DNA of 32,010 nt from Opitutia bacterium (GTDB lineage: Bacteria; Verrucomicrobiota; Verrucomicrobiia; Opitutales; UBA953). Both the position numbers and the translations under genes were made by a program. The notes beneath the pieces are model-generated. The model worked only from the letters and a program-made list of their open reading frames with translations. It did not search any database and was not told the origin of the DNA. This document shows positions 1 through 6,853 of this stretch, piece after piece (position 1 is the stretch's first letter; each line of letters begins with the position of its first letter). Location of the stretch: positions 1-32,010 of the forward strand of contig CANBWJ010000005.1 of assembly GCA_947373115.1 (NCBI GenBank). Direction: 5' to 3'.

Positions 1-80
1 ATGAGATTCGAACTCACGGTACCCTTTTGGGGTACACCCATTTAGCAAACGGGCGCTTTCGGCCACTCAGCCACCTCTCC
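1..80 (-). tRNA. tRNA-Ser (anticodon GCU), 3' end cut by the window edge
   Basis: Read on the minus strand from position 80, the acceptor 5' strand GGAGAGG is followed by a D arm with GGCTGAGTGG, an anticodon stem CCCGT/ATGGG around the loop TTGCTAA (anticodon GCT, serine AGC/AGU), a long class II variable arm (GTACCCC/GGGTAC type) and a T arm GTGAG-TTCGAAT-CTCAT. The long variable arm is diagnostic of Ser/Leu/Tyr tRNAs and the anticodon fixes serine. The 3' acceptor strand, discriminator base and CCA lie outside the window. Confidence 0.95.
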
Positions 81-108
81 AGGTCCGTTCGCATTTGAAC
101 GGAAAAGA

Positions 109-137
109 GAGATAAAGCACCCCATGATTGAGGTCAA
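109..137 (-). promoter_or_regulatory. Proximal candidate promoter for tRNA-Ser
   Basis: On the minus strand a -35-like TTGACC (132-137) is separated by 17 bases from TATCTC (109-114). The -10 lies about 28 bases before the tRNA 5' end. The -35 and the spacing are good and the -10 is weak. It competes with the distal candidate at 173-203, and sequence alone does not decide between them. Confidence 0.4.
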
Positions 138-172
138 GCGTATGCGAATCAACTAAGCGTTCGGCTTTAAAC

Positions 173-203
173 ATTATACTTTTGCACAGCGACACCGTCG
201 CAA
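173..203 (-). promoter_or_regulatory. Distal candidate promoter for tRNA-Ser (perfect TATAAT)
   Basis: On the minus strand a perfect TATAAT (173-178) is preceded by TTGCGA (198-203) at a long 19-base spacing. It would give a leader of about 85 bases before the mature tRNA 5' end. The surrounding A/T-rich stretch (about 138-267) contains no gene. It carries three TTTGCA-like words on the plus strand near 180-230. Confidence 0.4.
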
Positions 204-267
204 TTTGCACTTTTACACCTTTGCATTGAAACAATTCCCCGTGCCCACCTACCCCTCGGCATCTACC

Positions 268-726
268 TTATCTCGCTACATCACCACGGCCAATCACCTT
301 GATGCCGTGGCGTTGTAAAACCGAAGCGGCCAACTCTTGGGCCTCCGTACGCACCACCAAGCCCTGTCGTCCATTGGGACGGGATAAAAATGGGTACACG
401 TAGTAAATATTAATTTCTGCTTTCAGTAAGGCCGAGGTCACGTCTTTGAGCTGTGCCTCAGAATGCAACTCAATCGCCACCACGGAAACCGCATCGTAAG
501 CGAAACGGTGATCAATTAAAACTTGTTCCGCGCGCTCGTGGTAGTCGACCACGATGCGAATAATCGTCGAGTCAGTCGTATCCACCAAGCACATGGCCAT
601 GATATGAATGTCGGCTTGGGCCAACGATTCGACCAACTCATTCAGACGTCCGACTTTATTTTCGACGAAAATAGAAAATTGGCGAACGGGTCCTTGGTCG
701 GGTTCGTTGGTCGTTTCGGCAGCCAT
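268..726 (-). CDS. Tandem ACT domain protein
   Basis: A 152-residue protein made of two ACT-type ligand-binding modules. The first (about residues 15-70) begins FSIFVENKVGRLNELVESLA, the usual beta-strand, glycine turn and helix of ACT domains. The second (about 82-150) reads IELHSEAQLKDVTSALLKAEINIYYVYPFL. ACT domains bind amino acids and regulate enzymes. No catalytic domain is attached, so a stand-alone regulatory or sensing role is inferred. The first module resembles the start of the acetolactate synthase small subunit, and ilvB lies in this window without an adjacent ilvN, but the distance makes pairing speculative. The start ATG at 726 gives MAAETTNEPDQG ahead of the domain. The gene reads towards the tRNA-Ser gene on the same strand. 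Confidence 0.85.
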   Translation of the reverse strand: MAAETTNEPDQGPVRQFSIFVENKVGRLNELVESLAQADIHIMAMCLVDTTDSTIIRIVVDYHERAEQVLIDHRFAYDAVSVVAIELHSEAQLKDVTSALLKAEINIYYVYPFLSRPNGRQGLVVRTEAQELAASVLQRHGIKVIGRGDVAR

Positions 727-806
727 AGCTTTTTAATGACAGGTTTATTCACATTCTCCAGCCCCTTTTAGATTGATTACCCATTGGCACCGCAAACGCT
801 CGGCTC

Positions 807-2675
807 ATGATTTGCATTTTAGGCATCGTCTTGGCTCAAGCCACCGCCCAACTGCCCGAAACCATCGTCGTTGAATCGCGTCAAACCGCCCCACTCGTCG
901 AGTCCTCTCCCTCTGTCTCCAAAGTCACCATCAATGATGCCACCGACGCTGGCTACGTAACCCTTTCATCGGTCATCGCCACCACCCCAGGCGTCTTCGC
1001 CACTGAACAATCCGGCGAAGGCTCCCAAGCCTCCCTCTTCTTTCGGGGCACGAACTCCAGTCAATCCGTCATCCTGCTCGACGGCCGCCGCCTACCCGAA
1101 GGATTCTCGGGCTCCTACGAAATTGGACGGTACCGCATCTTCGGCCTCAGCTCTATAGAAATTCTCCGCGGCCCTTCTTCCTCTCTTTATGGTGCCAACG
1201 CCCTCGGCGGCGTGGTCGACCTCCGCCTTGCCGAACCCCTCACGTCTACCGAGCGCGGCACAAAAAGTATTTTTGAAGTTGGGTCCTACGGCAGGTACTC
1301 ACTCGCGCTCTCTTATTTAACCAACAACGCCCGCGAACAAAGGGCCGCAACGTACGGCACCGCAGTCTCTGTCACGACCTCACACAACGATGGCTGGCGC
1401 GACAATAGCCAACGCGACAATTACACCGCTCTGGTGAAATCAGAGTGGAGACTCTCGCCCCACCTCGTGCTGGATTTGCTGGGCTCATTTGACCGTGGAA
1501 ATTCGGGCTTACCTGGCCAAGCAACCTCCACCCTGGCGGCTGATCCCAATGATTGGCAAAAAGACAACGGCTGGATGCTCTCACCCGGCTTACGTTATCA
1601 AGACACCCAAACCAACGCCGCCCTCTTCTGGTCGCACGGCGACACCACCGTTAAAAATTACGTCGACGGTACCAATTATTACGGAGCCTATTTGTATTAT
1701 CAAAAGTTTGTCCTAAAGCGCGATGAGGTCACCGCCTTTGTAGATCAAAAGTTCAGTCGCAATTTAACCCTCGGCCTCGGTGCCACCTTTGAGAGCAGCT
1801 ACTTCGACCAGCAAGACCTTGCCGCGGGAAGCTCTACCTGGACCGACACCATGGAGTCGCTCGGCTTCTGGGGTCGGGCCGACTGGACCGCGACTGCCAA
1901 TGACCGCATCAAGGCTTCACTGCGTCACGATTCCTTTACCGATTTCGCAAGCAAATCCACATGGGAACTGAATTACAGCCGCAAGCTCACGAAACAATTT
2001 TATGCCCACGCCAAGGTGGCGACTTCGTATCGCGCTCCTTCTGCCAATGACCTTGCCTATGGGACCTCGGGCGGCCTTCCCCTGCGACCCGAATCCAATC
2101 GCGGCAGCGAAATTGGCCTACGTTACGAAAGCGAAAAACGCAACCGACTCAACTGGACCCTAGTGGCCTTTAAAAATGAACTGACCGACCTCATTGATTT
2201 TGACCCAAACGATAACTACAAGAGCTTCAATATCGCCCAAGCCGAAACCCGCGGCGTGGAGTTGGGCGTTGAAAGTCAGTTAACTAAAAATCTCCGAGTC
2301 TTTGCCGCTGCTACGACACTCAAAACTGAAGCCCTGTCCGACTACCTAGGCATCGTCGCCAAGGGCCAAGCCCTTCTTCGCCGTCCAACCTTCACCCTCA
2401 ACCTTGGCACCGAGTTCACCCCTAATGAAAAATGGGTCGGAGGCATCGCCCTCAACCACATCGAAGGCCGCGACGATTTCGACTGGGATACCGGCACCCG
2501 CGTCCCTCTCCCGAACGCCAATTACTGGCGTACCTGGATTCGTTACACTTTAAATAACGGCCAAGATATTTCCCTGCGCATCGAAAATTTAACTGGCGAA
2601 ACCGCCCCCCCATCTGCCCTCGGCTACGGTGCCCAGCCTCGCTCTGTTTACCTTTCGTTTACGGCAAAATTCTGA
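807..2675 (+). CDS. TonB-dependent outer-membrane receptor, BtuB-like
   Basis: A 622-residue protein, close in length to BtuB (about 614). A short hydrophobic leader ending ...QATAQ is followed by PETIVVESR, which resembles the TonB box of BtuB-type receptors. The plug domain (about 30-145) carries the typical blocks DAGYVTLSSVIATTPGV, LLDGRR and IEILRGPSSSLYGANALGGVV. The rest is a beta-barrel ending SVYLSFTAKF, with the C-terminal phenylalanine expected for outer-membrane insertion. Known receptors of this group import cobalamin, siderophores or saccharides. The substrate cannot be read here and there is no cobalamin riboswitch in the 80-bp upstream gap. Oddities: no Shine-Dalgarno site precedes the ATG, and the leader peptide has no positive charge unless translation begins a few codons upstream at a non-standard codon (an in-frame ATT lies at 783, a stop at 774). 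Confidence 0.93.
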   Translation: MICILGIVLAQATAQLPETIVVESRQTAPLVESSPSVSKVTINDATDAGYVTLSSVIATTPGVFATEQSGEGSQASLFFRGTNSSQSVILLDGRRLPEGFSGSYEIGRYRIFGLSSIEILRGPSSSLYGANALGGVVDLRLAEPLTSTERGTKSIFEVGSYGRYSLALSYLTNNAREQRAATYGTAVSVTTSHNDGWRDNSQRDNYTALVKSEWRLSPHLVLDLLGSFDRGNSGLPGQATSTLAADPNDWQKDNGWMLSPGLRYQDTQTNAALFWSHGDTTVKNYVDGTNYYGAYLYYQKFVLKRDEVTAFVDQKFSRNLTLGLGATFESSYFDQQDLAAGSSTWTDTMESLGFWGRADWTATANDRIKASLRHDSFTDFASKSTWELNYSRKLTKQFYAHAKVATSYRAPSANDLAYGTSGGLPLRPESNRGSEIGLRYESEKRNRLNWTLVAFKNELTDLIDFDPNDNYKSFNIAQAETRGVELGVESQLTKNLRVFAAATTLKTEALSDYLGIVAKGQALLRRPTFTLNLGTEFTPNEKWVGGIALNHIEGRDDFDWDTGTRVPLPNANYWRTWIRYTLNNGQDISLRIENLTGETAPPSALGYGAQPRSVYLSFTAKF

Positions 2676-2730
2676 GTGTGAATTACCCTTTCTTGCCAAC
2701 CCGGCCACTGGCAGATTAAAGTCCACATTC

Positions 2731-3183
2731 ATGAGTCGGTATTACTTTGCCTACGCCTCCAATCTAGATGCCGCCCAAATGGAGCGACGTTGCCCTGGGG
2801 CACAATACCGCGGCAAAGCCCTTCTGCCTAAACACCGACTCGCGTTCACGCACCCTAGCGTAACCTGGGGCGGCGGCTCGGCTGATATTCTCGAAGACGA
2901 AATCTCTCCCGGCGTCTGGGGTGCCGTCTACGAATTGAATGCCGAAGACTGGGCACGGCTCATCGATGCCGAAGGTCCCAATTACCGTCGCACCAAAGTT
3001 ACCGTTCTAGAGGCTGGAGTCGAAGACTGCCCCCTGGAATGCGATGCCTTTAAGGTGATTGATGCCACCGGCCCACACCTGCCCTCTAAGCTCTATCACG
3101 AGAAAATCGTGAGTGGTGCCTTAGCCCGCGGTCTACCTGCTGGGTGGGTCACTTGGCTAAAAGGTCTATCTAATAAAGGCTGA
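2731..3183 (+). CDS. Gamma-glutamylcyclotransferase-like (GGCT/AIG2 fold) protein
   Basis: A 150-residue protein starting MSRYYFAYASNLD. The YASNL block (residues 8-12) matches the YGSNL substrate loop of gamma-glutamylcyclotransferases. Glu81 in DAEGPNYRR matches the catalytic glutamate and the downstream tyrosine/arginine signature. Family members release 5-oxoproline from gamma-glutamyl amino acids or peptides; the actual substrate here is unknown. The start was set at the ATG at 2731 because the fold begins there. An upstream in-frame start near 2629 would overlap the receptor gene and add sequence with no domain. The gene begins 55 bp after the TonB receptor stop on the same strand, so co-transcription is possible. 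A short hairpin follows the stop codon. Confidence 0.85.
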   Translation: MSRYYFAYASNLDAAQMERRCPGAQYRGKALLPKHRLAFTHPSVTWGGGSADILEDEISPGVWGAVYELNAEDWARLIDAEGPNYRRTKVTVLEAGVEDCPLECDAFKVIDATGPHLPSKLYHEKIVSGALARGLPAGWVTWLKGLSNKG

Positions 3184-3191
3184 CCTAAATG

Positions 3192-3208
3192 GGGCTTTTT
3201 GAAAGCCC
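3192..3208. terminator. Short perfect hairpin after the GGCT gene, weak terminator candidate
   Basis: GGGCTTT (3192-3198), loop TTG, AAAGCCC (3202-3208): a 7-bp perfect stem 8 nt after the stop codon. No long T tract follows on either strand, so it may attenuate or protect the 3' end rather than terminate efficiently. Confidence 0.35.
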
Positions 3209-3270
3209 AGCGAGTTAATCACATTTAGTCGGAACATTCTCGACTGGGATGTAATCTCATTATTCTCGTC

Positions 3271-3302
3271 CTTACCCCTATCCCTTACCCTACCCCTATC
3301 CC
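3271..3302 (-). repeat. CCCTA-type C-rich repeat; G-quadruplex motif on the minus strand
   Basis: The plus strand carries two copies of TACCCCTATCCC (3273-3284 and 3291-3302) separated by TTACCC. Read on the minus strand this gives five G tracts of 3-4 bases with loops ATA, TA, TAA and ATA, a canonical intramolecular G-quadruplex pattern. The block ends directly at the ATG at 3303. It lies on the template strand of the Gfo/Idh gene, so the mRNA leader would be C-rich and has no Shine-Dalgarno site. An inverted repeat AGTCG/CGACT (3227-3231 and 3241-3245) lies further upstream. Confidence 0.8.
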
Positions 3303-4853
3303 ATGTCTTCCCTCCACCGTCGCACCTTTCTCAAAAACACGGCACTAGCCACCGCCATGGTCGGTCTCAGCGCTCGCACCTTCGCTCAATCAACGGGTTC
3401 CAATTCGGACATACGCGTCGCGGTTGTTGGTTTTCGTAGTCGCGGACTCGAACACATCAAGGAACTAAAGAAAGTCCCAGGCGTGCGCATCGTGGCGCTC
3501 TGCGATGTTGATTCCGATGTGCTCGCCAAGGGCCTTGTCGATTGTCCCGGAGCCGTCGGATACACCGACATGCGAAAGATGCTCGAAAACAAAAATATCG
3601 ATGCCGTCTCCATTGCCTCACCCAATCACCTGCACGCCCTTCAAGGTATTTGGACCCTGCAAGCCGGCAAACACCTCTACATCGAGAAACCCCTTTCTCA
3701 TAACATATTCGAAGGTCAACAACTCTTGGCCGCAGGTGCTCACTTTAATAACTTAGTCATTCAAGCCGGCACCCAAAGCCGCTCCGGTAATGGCATTCGT
3801 GCCGCCGTTAAAGACGTTCACGCCGGCCTTTACGGAAAAGTAAAAGTCGCTCGTGCACTCTGCTATAAGCGCCGCAAATCGATCGGACCCGCCAAGAAAC
3901 GCGAAATCCCTTCGAACATCGATTATGATTTGTGGAATGGTCCCGCCGACATCCAAGAATCCATTCGGGGCAACCAAACCGATAAACTAATTGAGACCTC
4001 GAGCATGGGCCCAGTACACTACGATTGGCACTGGTTCTGGAATTATGGCGGCGGCGACATGTGCAACCAAGCCGTTCATGAAGTCGATATCGCGCGCTGG
4101 TTCCTCAACACTCACGAAGTCGCCCCCGAAGTGATGTCCATCGGCGGACGCCTGGGTTACAGCGATTGCGGCGAGACCCCCAATAGCTTCCTGTCTATTC
4201 ATAATTACGCCAACGCCCCACTCATTACTGAAGTTCGTGGCCTGCCTTCAGACGGAAAGCCGAGTGGGCAAACTTCAGACGGACATCCTATCGGGCAAAT
4301 GGACACCATTCACAAGCTCAGTAACTCCAGCATCGGCATTGTTATCGAATGTGAAAATGCCACCCTGATTGTGCCGGATTACTTCTCCTGCAAAGCCTTT
4401 GATGCCGCAGGCAATGTCATTAAATCCTACGGAAAACAAGTCAGCCAAGTCGACATGTCCGGCGGCGCCTCAGGCCACCACGCTAACTGGATCGAATGCA
4501 TCCGGGCAGGCTCCAATTCCGACATTCATGCCCCGCTTCAAGAGTGTCACGTGTCCACAAACTTAGTACATGCCGCCAACATCTCTTACCGCCTCGGTGC
4601 CAAGAAGAGCGCCGGCGAAATTGCCGAATCAATTAAATCAAGTAGTGGACTTTCCGAAGCTTTTGGACGACTCAAAGACCACCTCGGTACGAACGGCGTT
4701 AAACTCGACGAGGCCACCGTCACCTTGGGCCTGGCTCTCAATCAAGACCCTAAGACCGAACTCTTCACCGGACCTAACGCCGAAATCGCTAATCGCGACT
4801 TACTGGCGAAACGCGAAGGCCGCGGTGCCTTTAAAATTCCTACTCGTTTCTAA
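3303..4853 (+). CDS. Tat-exported Gfo/Idh/MocA family oxidoreductase
   Basis: A 516-residue NAD(P)-dependent sugar-type oxidoreductase. The N-terminus has a twin-arginine signal (RRTFLK, residues 6-11, then a hydrophobic stretch ending ...ARTFAQ), so it is exported folded. The Rossmann fold follows with VAVVGFRSRG (about 39-48), an acidic cofactor-ribose residue in ALCDVD, and the family signature EKPLSHN. A later block DMCNQAVHEVDIARWFL matches the substrate-side helix of this family. Exported members usually carry NAD(P) tightly bound and oxidise or epimerise sugars. The DUF1080 gene follows after 3 nt, a pairing typical of Planctomycetota, Verrucomicrobiota and Bacteroidota. The start fits the Tat signal exactly. 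The 119-bp leader holds a hairpin, an inverted repeat and the G-quadruplex motif, but no Shine-Dalgarno site. Confidence 0.92.
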   Translation: MSSLHRRTFLKNTALATAMVGLSARTFAQSTGSNSDIRVAVVGFRSRGLEHIKELKKVPGVRIVALCDVDSDVLAKGLVDCPGAVGYTDMRKMLENKNIDAVSIASPNHLHALQGIWTLQAGKHLYIEKPLSHNIFEGQQLLAAGAHFNNLVIQAGTQSRSGNGIRAAVKDVHAGLYGKVKVARALCYKRRKSIGPAKKREIPSNIDYDLWNGPADIQESIRGNQTDKLIETSSMGPVHYDWHWFWNYGGGDMCNQAVHEVDIARWFLNTHEVAPEVMSIGGRLGYSDCGETPNSFLSIHNYANAPLITEVRGLPSDGKPSGQTSDGHPIGQMDTIHKLSNSSIGIVIECENATLIVPDYFSCKAFDAAGNVIKSYGKQVSQVDMSGGASGHHANWIECIRAGSNSDIHAPLQECHVSTNLVHAANISYRLGAKKSAGEIAESIKSSSGLSEAFGRLKDHLGTNGVKLDEATVTLGLALNQDPKTELFTGPNAEIANRDLLAKREGRGAFKIPTRF

Positions 4854-4856
4854 ATC

Positions 4857-5621
4857 ATGAAAGGATTCCTTGCCCTCGCACTTATTCCGTTGGCCGCAAT
4901 CGCGGGCGACACCGCCACGAAGGCTGCAAGTGTTTCGCTCGATAACACACTGACCGACGCCGAAAAGACCGCTGGTTGGGTGCTTTTATTCGATGGAAGA
5001 ACCACGACGGGATGGCGCTCATCCAAGGGTCCTGATTTCCCTAAAGAAGGCTGGAGCGTCATTGATGGCATGTTCCACACCATCTCAACTGGCGGCAAAG
5101 AATCCGCTGCCGCTGGCGATATCATCACCACCAACGCCTACAAACAATTCGAAGTATCCGTTGATTTCAAACTCACCAAGGGAGCCAACAGTGGTTTGAA
5201 ATATTACGTTCAACCGAATCTAAACAAAGGCACGGGATCTTCCTTTGGACTCGAGTTCCAAATGCTCGACGACGAAAATCATCCCGATGCTAAATTGGGT
5301 CGCGACGGCAATCGCACCATCGCCTCTCTCTACGACCTCATCACCGCTAAAAACAAAAAGCCTAATCCTGTCGGCCAATGGAACACGGCCTACGTCATCA
5401 CCAAGGGTTCCAAAGTTGAACATTGGCTCAATGGTACCCTCGTAGTGTCGTATGATCGCTCCACCGACGAATTCCGCGCCCTGGTGGCCAAAAGTAAATA
5501 CGGCGACACTGCGAAATACGGTGAACACTTTGGCGAATGGGAATCGGGGCACATTCTCCTGCAAGAACACGGCGATGAGGTTTGGTACAAAAACATTAAG
5601 CTGCAGGATTTAAGCAAGTAA
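4857..5621 (+). CDS. DUF1080 (3-keto-disaccharide hydrolase-like) secreted protein
   Basis: A 254-residue protein with a signal peptide (MKGFLALALIPLAAIAGD) and one concanavalin-like DUF1080 domain (about residues 35-252). Diagnostic blocks are GWVLLFDGRTTTGWRS, the WSVIDGMFHT strand, FEVSVDFKLTKGANSGLKYY, FGLEFQMLDDENHPDA and the closing ILLQEHGDEVWYKNIKL. Some DUF1080 members have been shown to cleave 3-keto-glycosides, and others remain uncharacterised. It begins 3 nt after the stop codon of the Tat-exported oxidoreductase and is followed by a strong terminator, so the two form a two-gene transcription unit. The inferred division of labour is oxidation of a glycoside by the first protein and cleavage by this one, outside the cytoplasm. 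The substrate is unknown. Confidence 0.92.
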   Translation: MKGFLALALIPLAAIAGDTATKAASVSLDNTLTDAEKTAGWVLLFDGRTTTGWRSSKGPDFPKEGWSVIDGMFHTISTGGKESAAAGDIITTNAYKQFEVSVDFKLTKGANSGLKYYVQPNLNKGTGSSFGLEFQMLDDENHPDAKLGRDGNRTIASLYDLITAKNKKPNPVGQWNTAYVITKGSKVEHWLNGTLVVSYDRSTDEFRALVAKSKYGDTAKYGEHFGEWESGHILLQEHGDEVWYKNIKLQDLSK

Positions 5622-5642
5622 GACGGGGTCTAACCACCTGCT

Positions 5643-5686
5643 ACAAGTCACGAGGTGCTTTTCAGCGCCTCGTGACTTGTGTTTTT
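5643..5686 (+). terminator. Strong intrinsic terminator after the Gfo/Idh-DUF1080 pair
   Basis: A 16-bp stem, left arm 5643-5658 (ACAAGTCACGAGGTGC) and right arm 5665-5680, with one G-U pair and a 6-nt loop (TTTTCA). It is followed by GTTTTT. The stem and T tract are those of a textbook Rho-independent terminator reading rightwards. Confidence 0.92.
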
Positions 5687-5710
5687 AGGGGCTGTCTCTA
5701 TTGGTAGGCC

Positions 5711-6790
5711 ATGGCCAAAAAGTCCGCTTCCTCTCATAATTTTCCCGATTTCTTACTCGCCCTGCTCGAAGCGAAATCCCCCACCGGGCACGAATTCGCC
5801 GCTCAAGCCGTCATCGATGAAAACGTCGAGCACTTCGCCGACACCTACCGCAAAGACACCCTCGGTAATCGCATCGCCGAGCTCAAAGGCAAAGGCGGCC
5901 CCACTCTGATGTTCGCGGGTCACATCGACGAAATCGGCCTCATCATTTCACACATCGACGACAAGGGCTTTTTATATTTTGAATTTCTCGGCGGCCACGA
6001 CCACGTGATCCCCTCCGGTCGTCGCGTTCACATTCTCACACGTAATGGACCTGTCCTCGGCGTTACGGGCAAACGCGCCGTACACTTACTTTCACCCGAA
6101 GATCGTAAACGCGTCCCCGAACGCCACGACATGTGGATCGACATTGGAGTGACCAGTCGCACCGACGCCCTCAACATCGTCCGCATCGGCGACCCCGCTG
6201 TCTATGCCGACGGTCCCGAAATCCTACGTGGCTCCATCGGCGTAGCCCGTGCGTTCGACGACAAAGCAGGTGCCTACGTTTGCATGGAAGCGTTCCGCCG
6301 ACTCTCCAAAGAATCGGGCCTCGTGGCCCGAGTGGTCTCCGTCGCTACCACCCAAGAAGAAATTGGCACCCGCGGCGCTCAGGTCGCCGCTCAAGGCATC
6401 AACCCCCAAGTCTCCATCACCGTCGACGTCGGTCACGCCACCGATCACCCCGACGCAGACAATCGTAAATTCGGTCGCTTCACTTTATCGGGCGGACCCA
6501 TCATTAGCCGCGGTCCCAATATCAACCCCCTCGTCTTCGACCAAATGGTCGCCGCCGCAGAGTCCGTGGGCATCCCATACCAAATCGCCGCTGAATCGCG
6601 CCCCACGGGCACCGACGCTCGTGCCATTCAGATGGCCAATGGTGGCGTGGCCTGTGGCCTCGTTTCCATTCCCCTGCGTTACATGCACACCCCGGGCGAA
6701 GTGGTCGACCTCGCCGTAGTCGAACAATGCGTCCAACTGCTGGTGGAGTTCGCCACCCAAGTTAAGAAAAACCAAAGCTACGCCTGGTAA
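5711..6790 (+). CDS. M42 family metallo-aminopeptidase
   Basis: A 359-residue cytosolic peptidase of the M42 (glutamyl aminopeptidase / TET) family, which forms large hollow complexes trimming short peptides with two metal ions. All expected ligands and catalytic residues are present: His71 and Asp73 in AGHIDEIG, Asp184 in the FDDKAG block, the catalytic pair Glu216/Glu217 in TQEEIGTRG, Asp239 in VDVGHATD, and His326 in YMHTPGE. Length is normal for the family. The start ATG at 5711 gives MAKKSASSHNFPDFLLALLEAKSPTGHE, where the family's first helix begins, so no upstream extension is needed. The gene follows the strong terminator directly and must have its own promoter in the short 5687-5710 gap or read-through from it. 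The photolyase gene begins 63 bp downstream. Confidence 0.95.
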   Translation: MAKKSASSHNFPDFLLALLEAKSPTGHEFAAQAVIDENVEHFADTYRKDTLGNRIAELKGKGGPTLMFAGHIDEIGLIISHIDDKGFLYFEFLGGHDHVIPSGRRVHILTRNGPVLGVTGKRAVHLLSPEDRKRVPERHDMWIDIGVTSRTDALNIVRIGDPAVYADGPEILRGSIGVARAFDDKAGAYVCMEAFRRLSKESGLVARVVSVATTQEEIGTRGAQVAAQGINPQVSITVDVGHATDHPDADNRKFGRFTLSGGPIISRGPNINPLVFDQMVAAAESVGIPYQIAAESRPTGTDARAIQMANGGVACGLVSIPLRYMHTPGEVVDLAVVEQCVQLLVEFATQVKKNQSYAW

Positions 6791-6853
6791 GGACTGGCTC
6801 GGAAAACTGCGTTACAGGTTTGCAGGTGGATAACGGCCCCTCAAGGTAACCCC

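Noticed and set aside
1-80. Integration site of a mobile element at tRNA-Ser
   Set aside because: No integrase, phage gene or repeated tRNA 3' end is visible, and the tRNA 3' end is outside the window.
727-806. Cobalamin riboswitch before the BtuB-like receptor
   Set aside because: The gap is only 80 nt and shows no B12-box-like sequence or multi-stem structure.
6133-6468. Arg-rich overlapping frame inside the M42 peptidase gene
   Set aside because: It is a low-complexity shadow of a GC-rich coding sequence, wholly inside a gene with all its catalytic residues intact.
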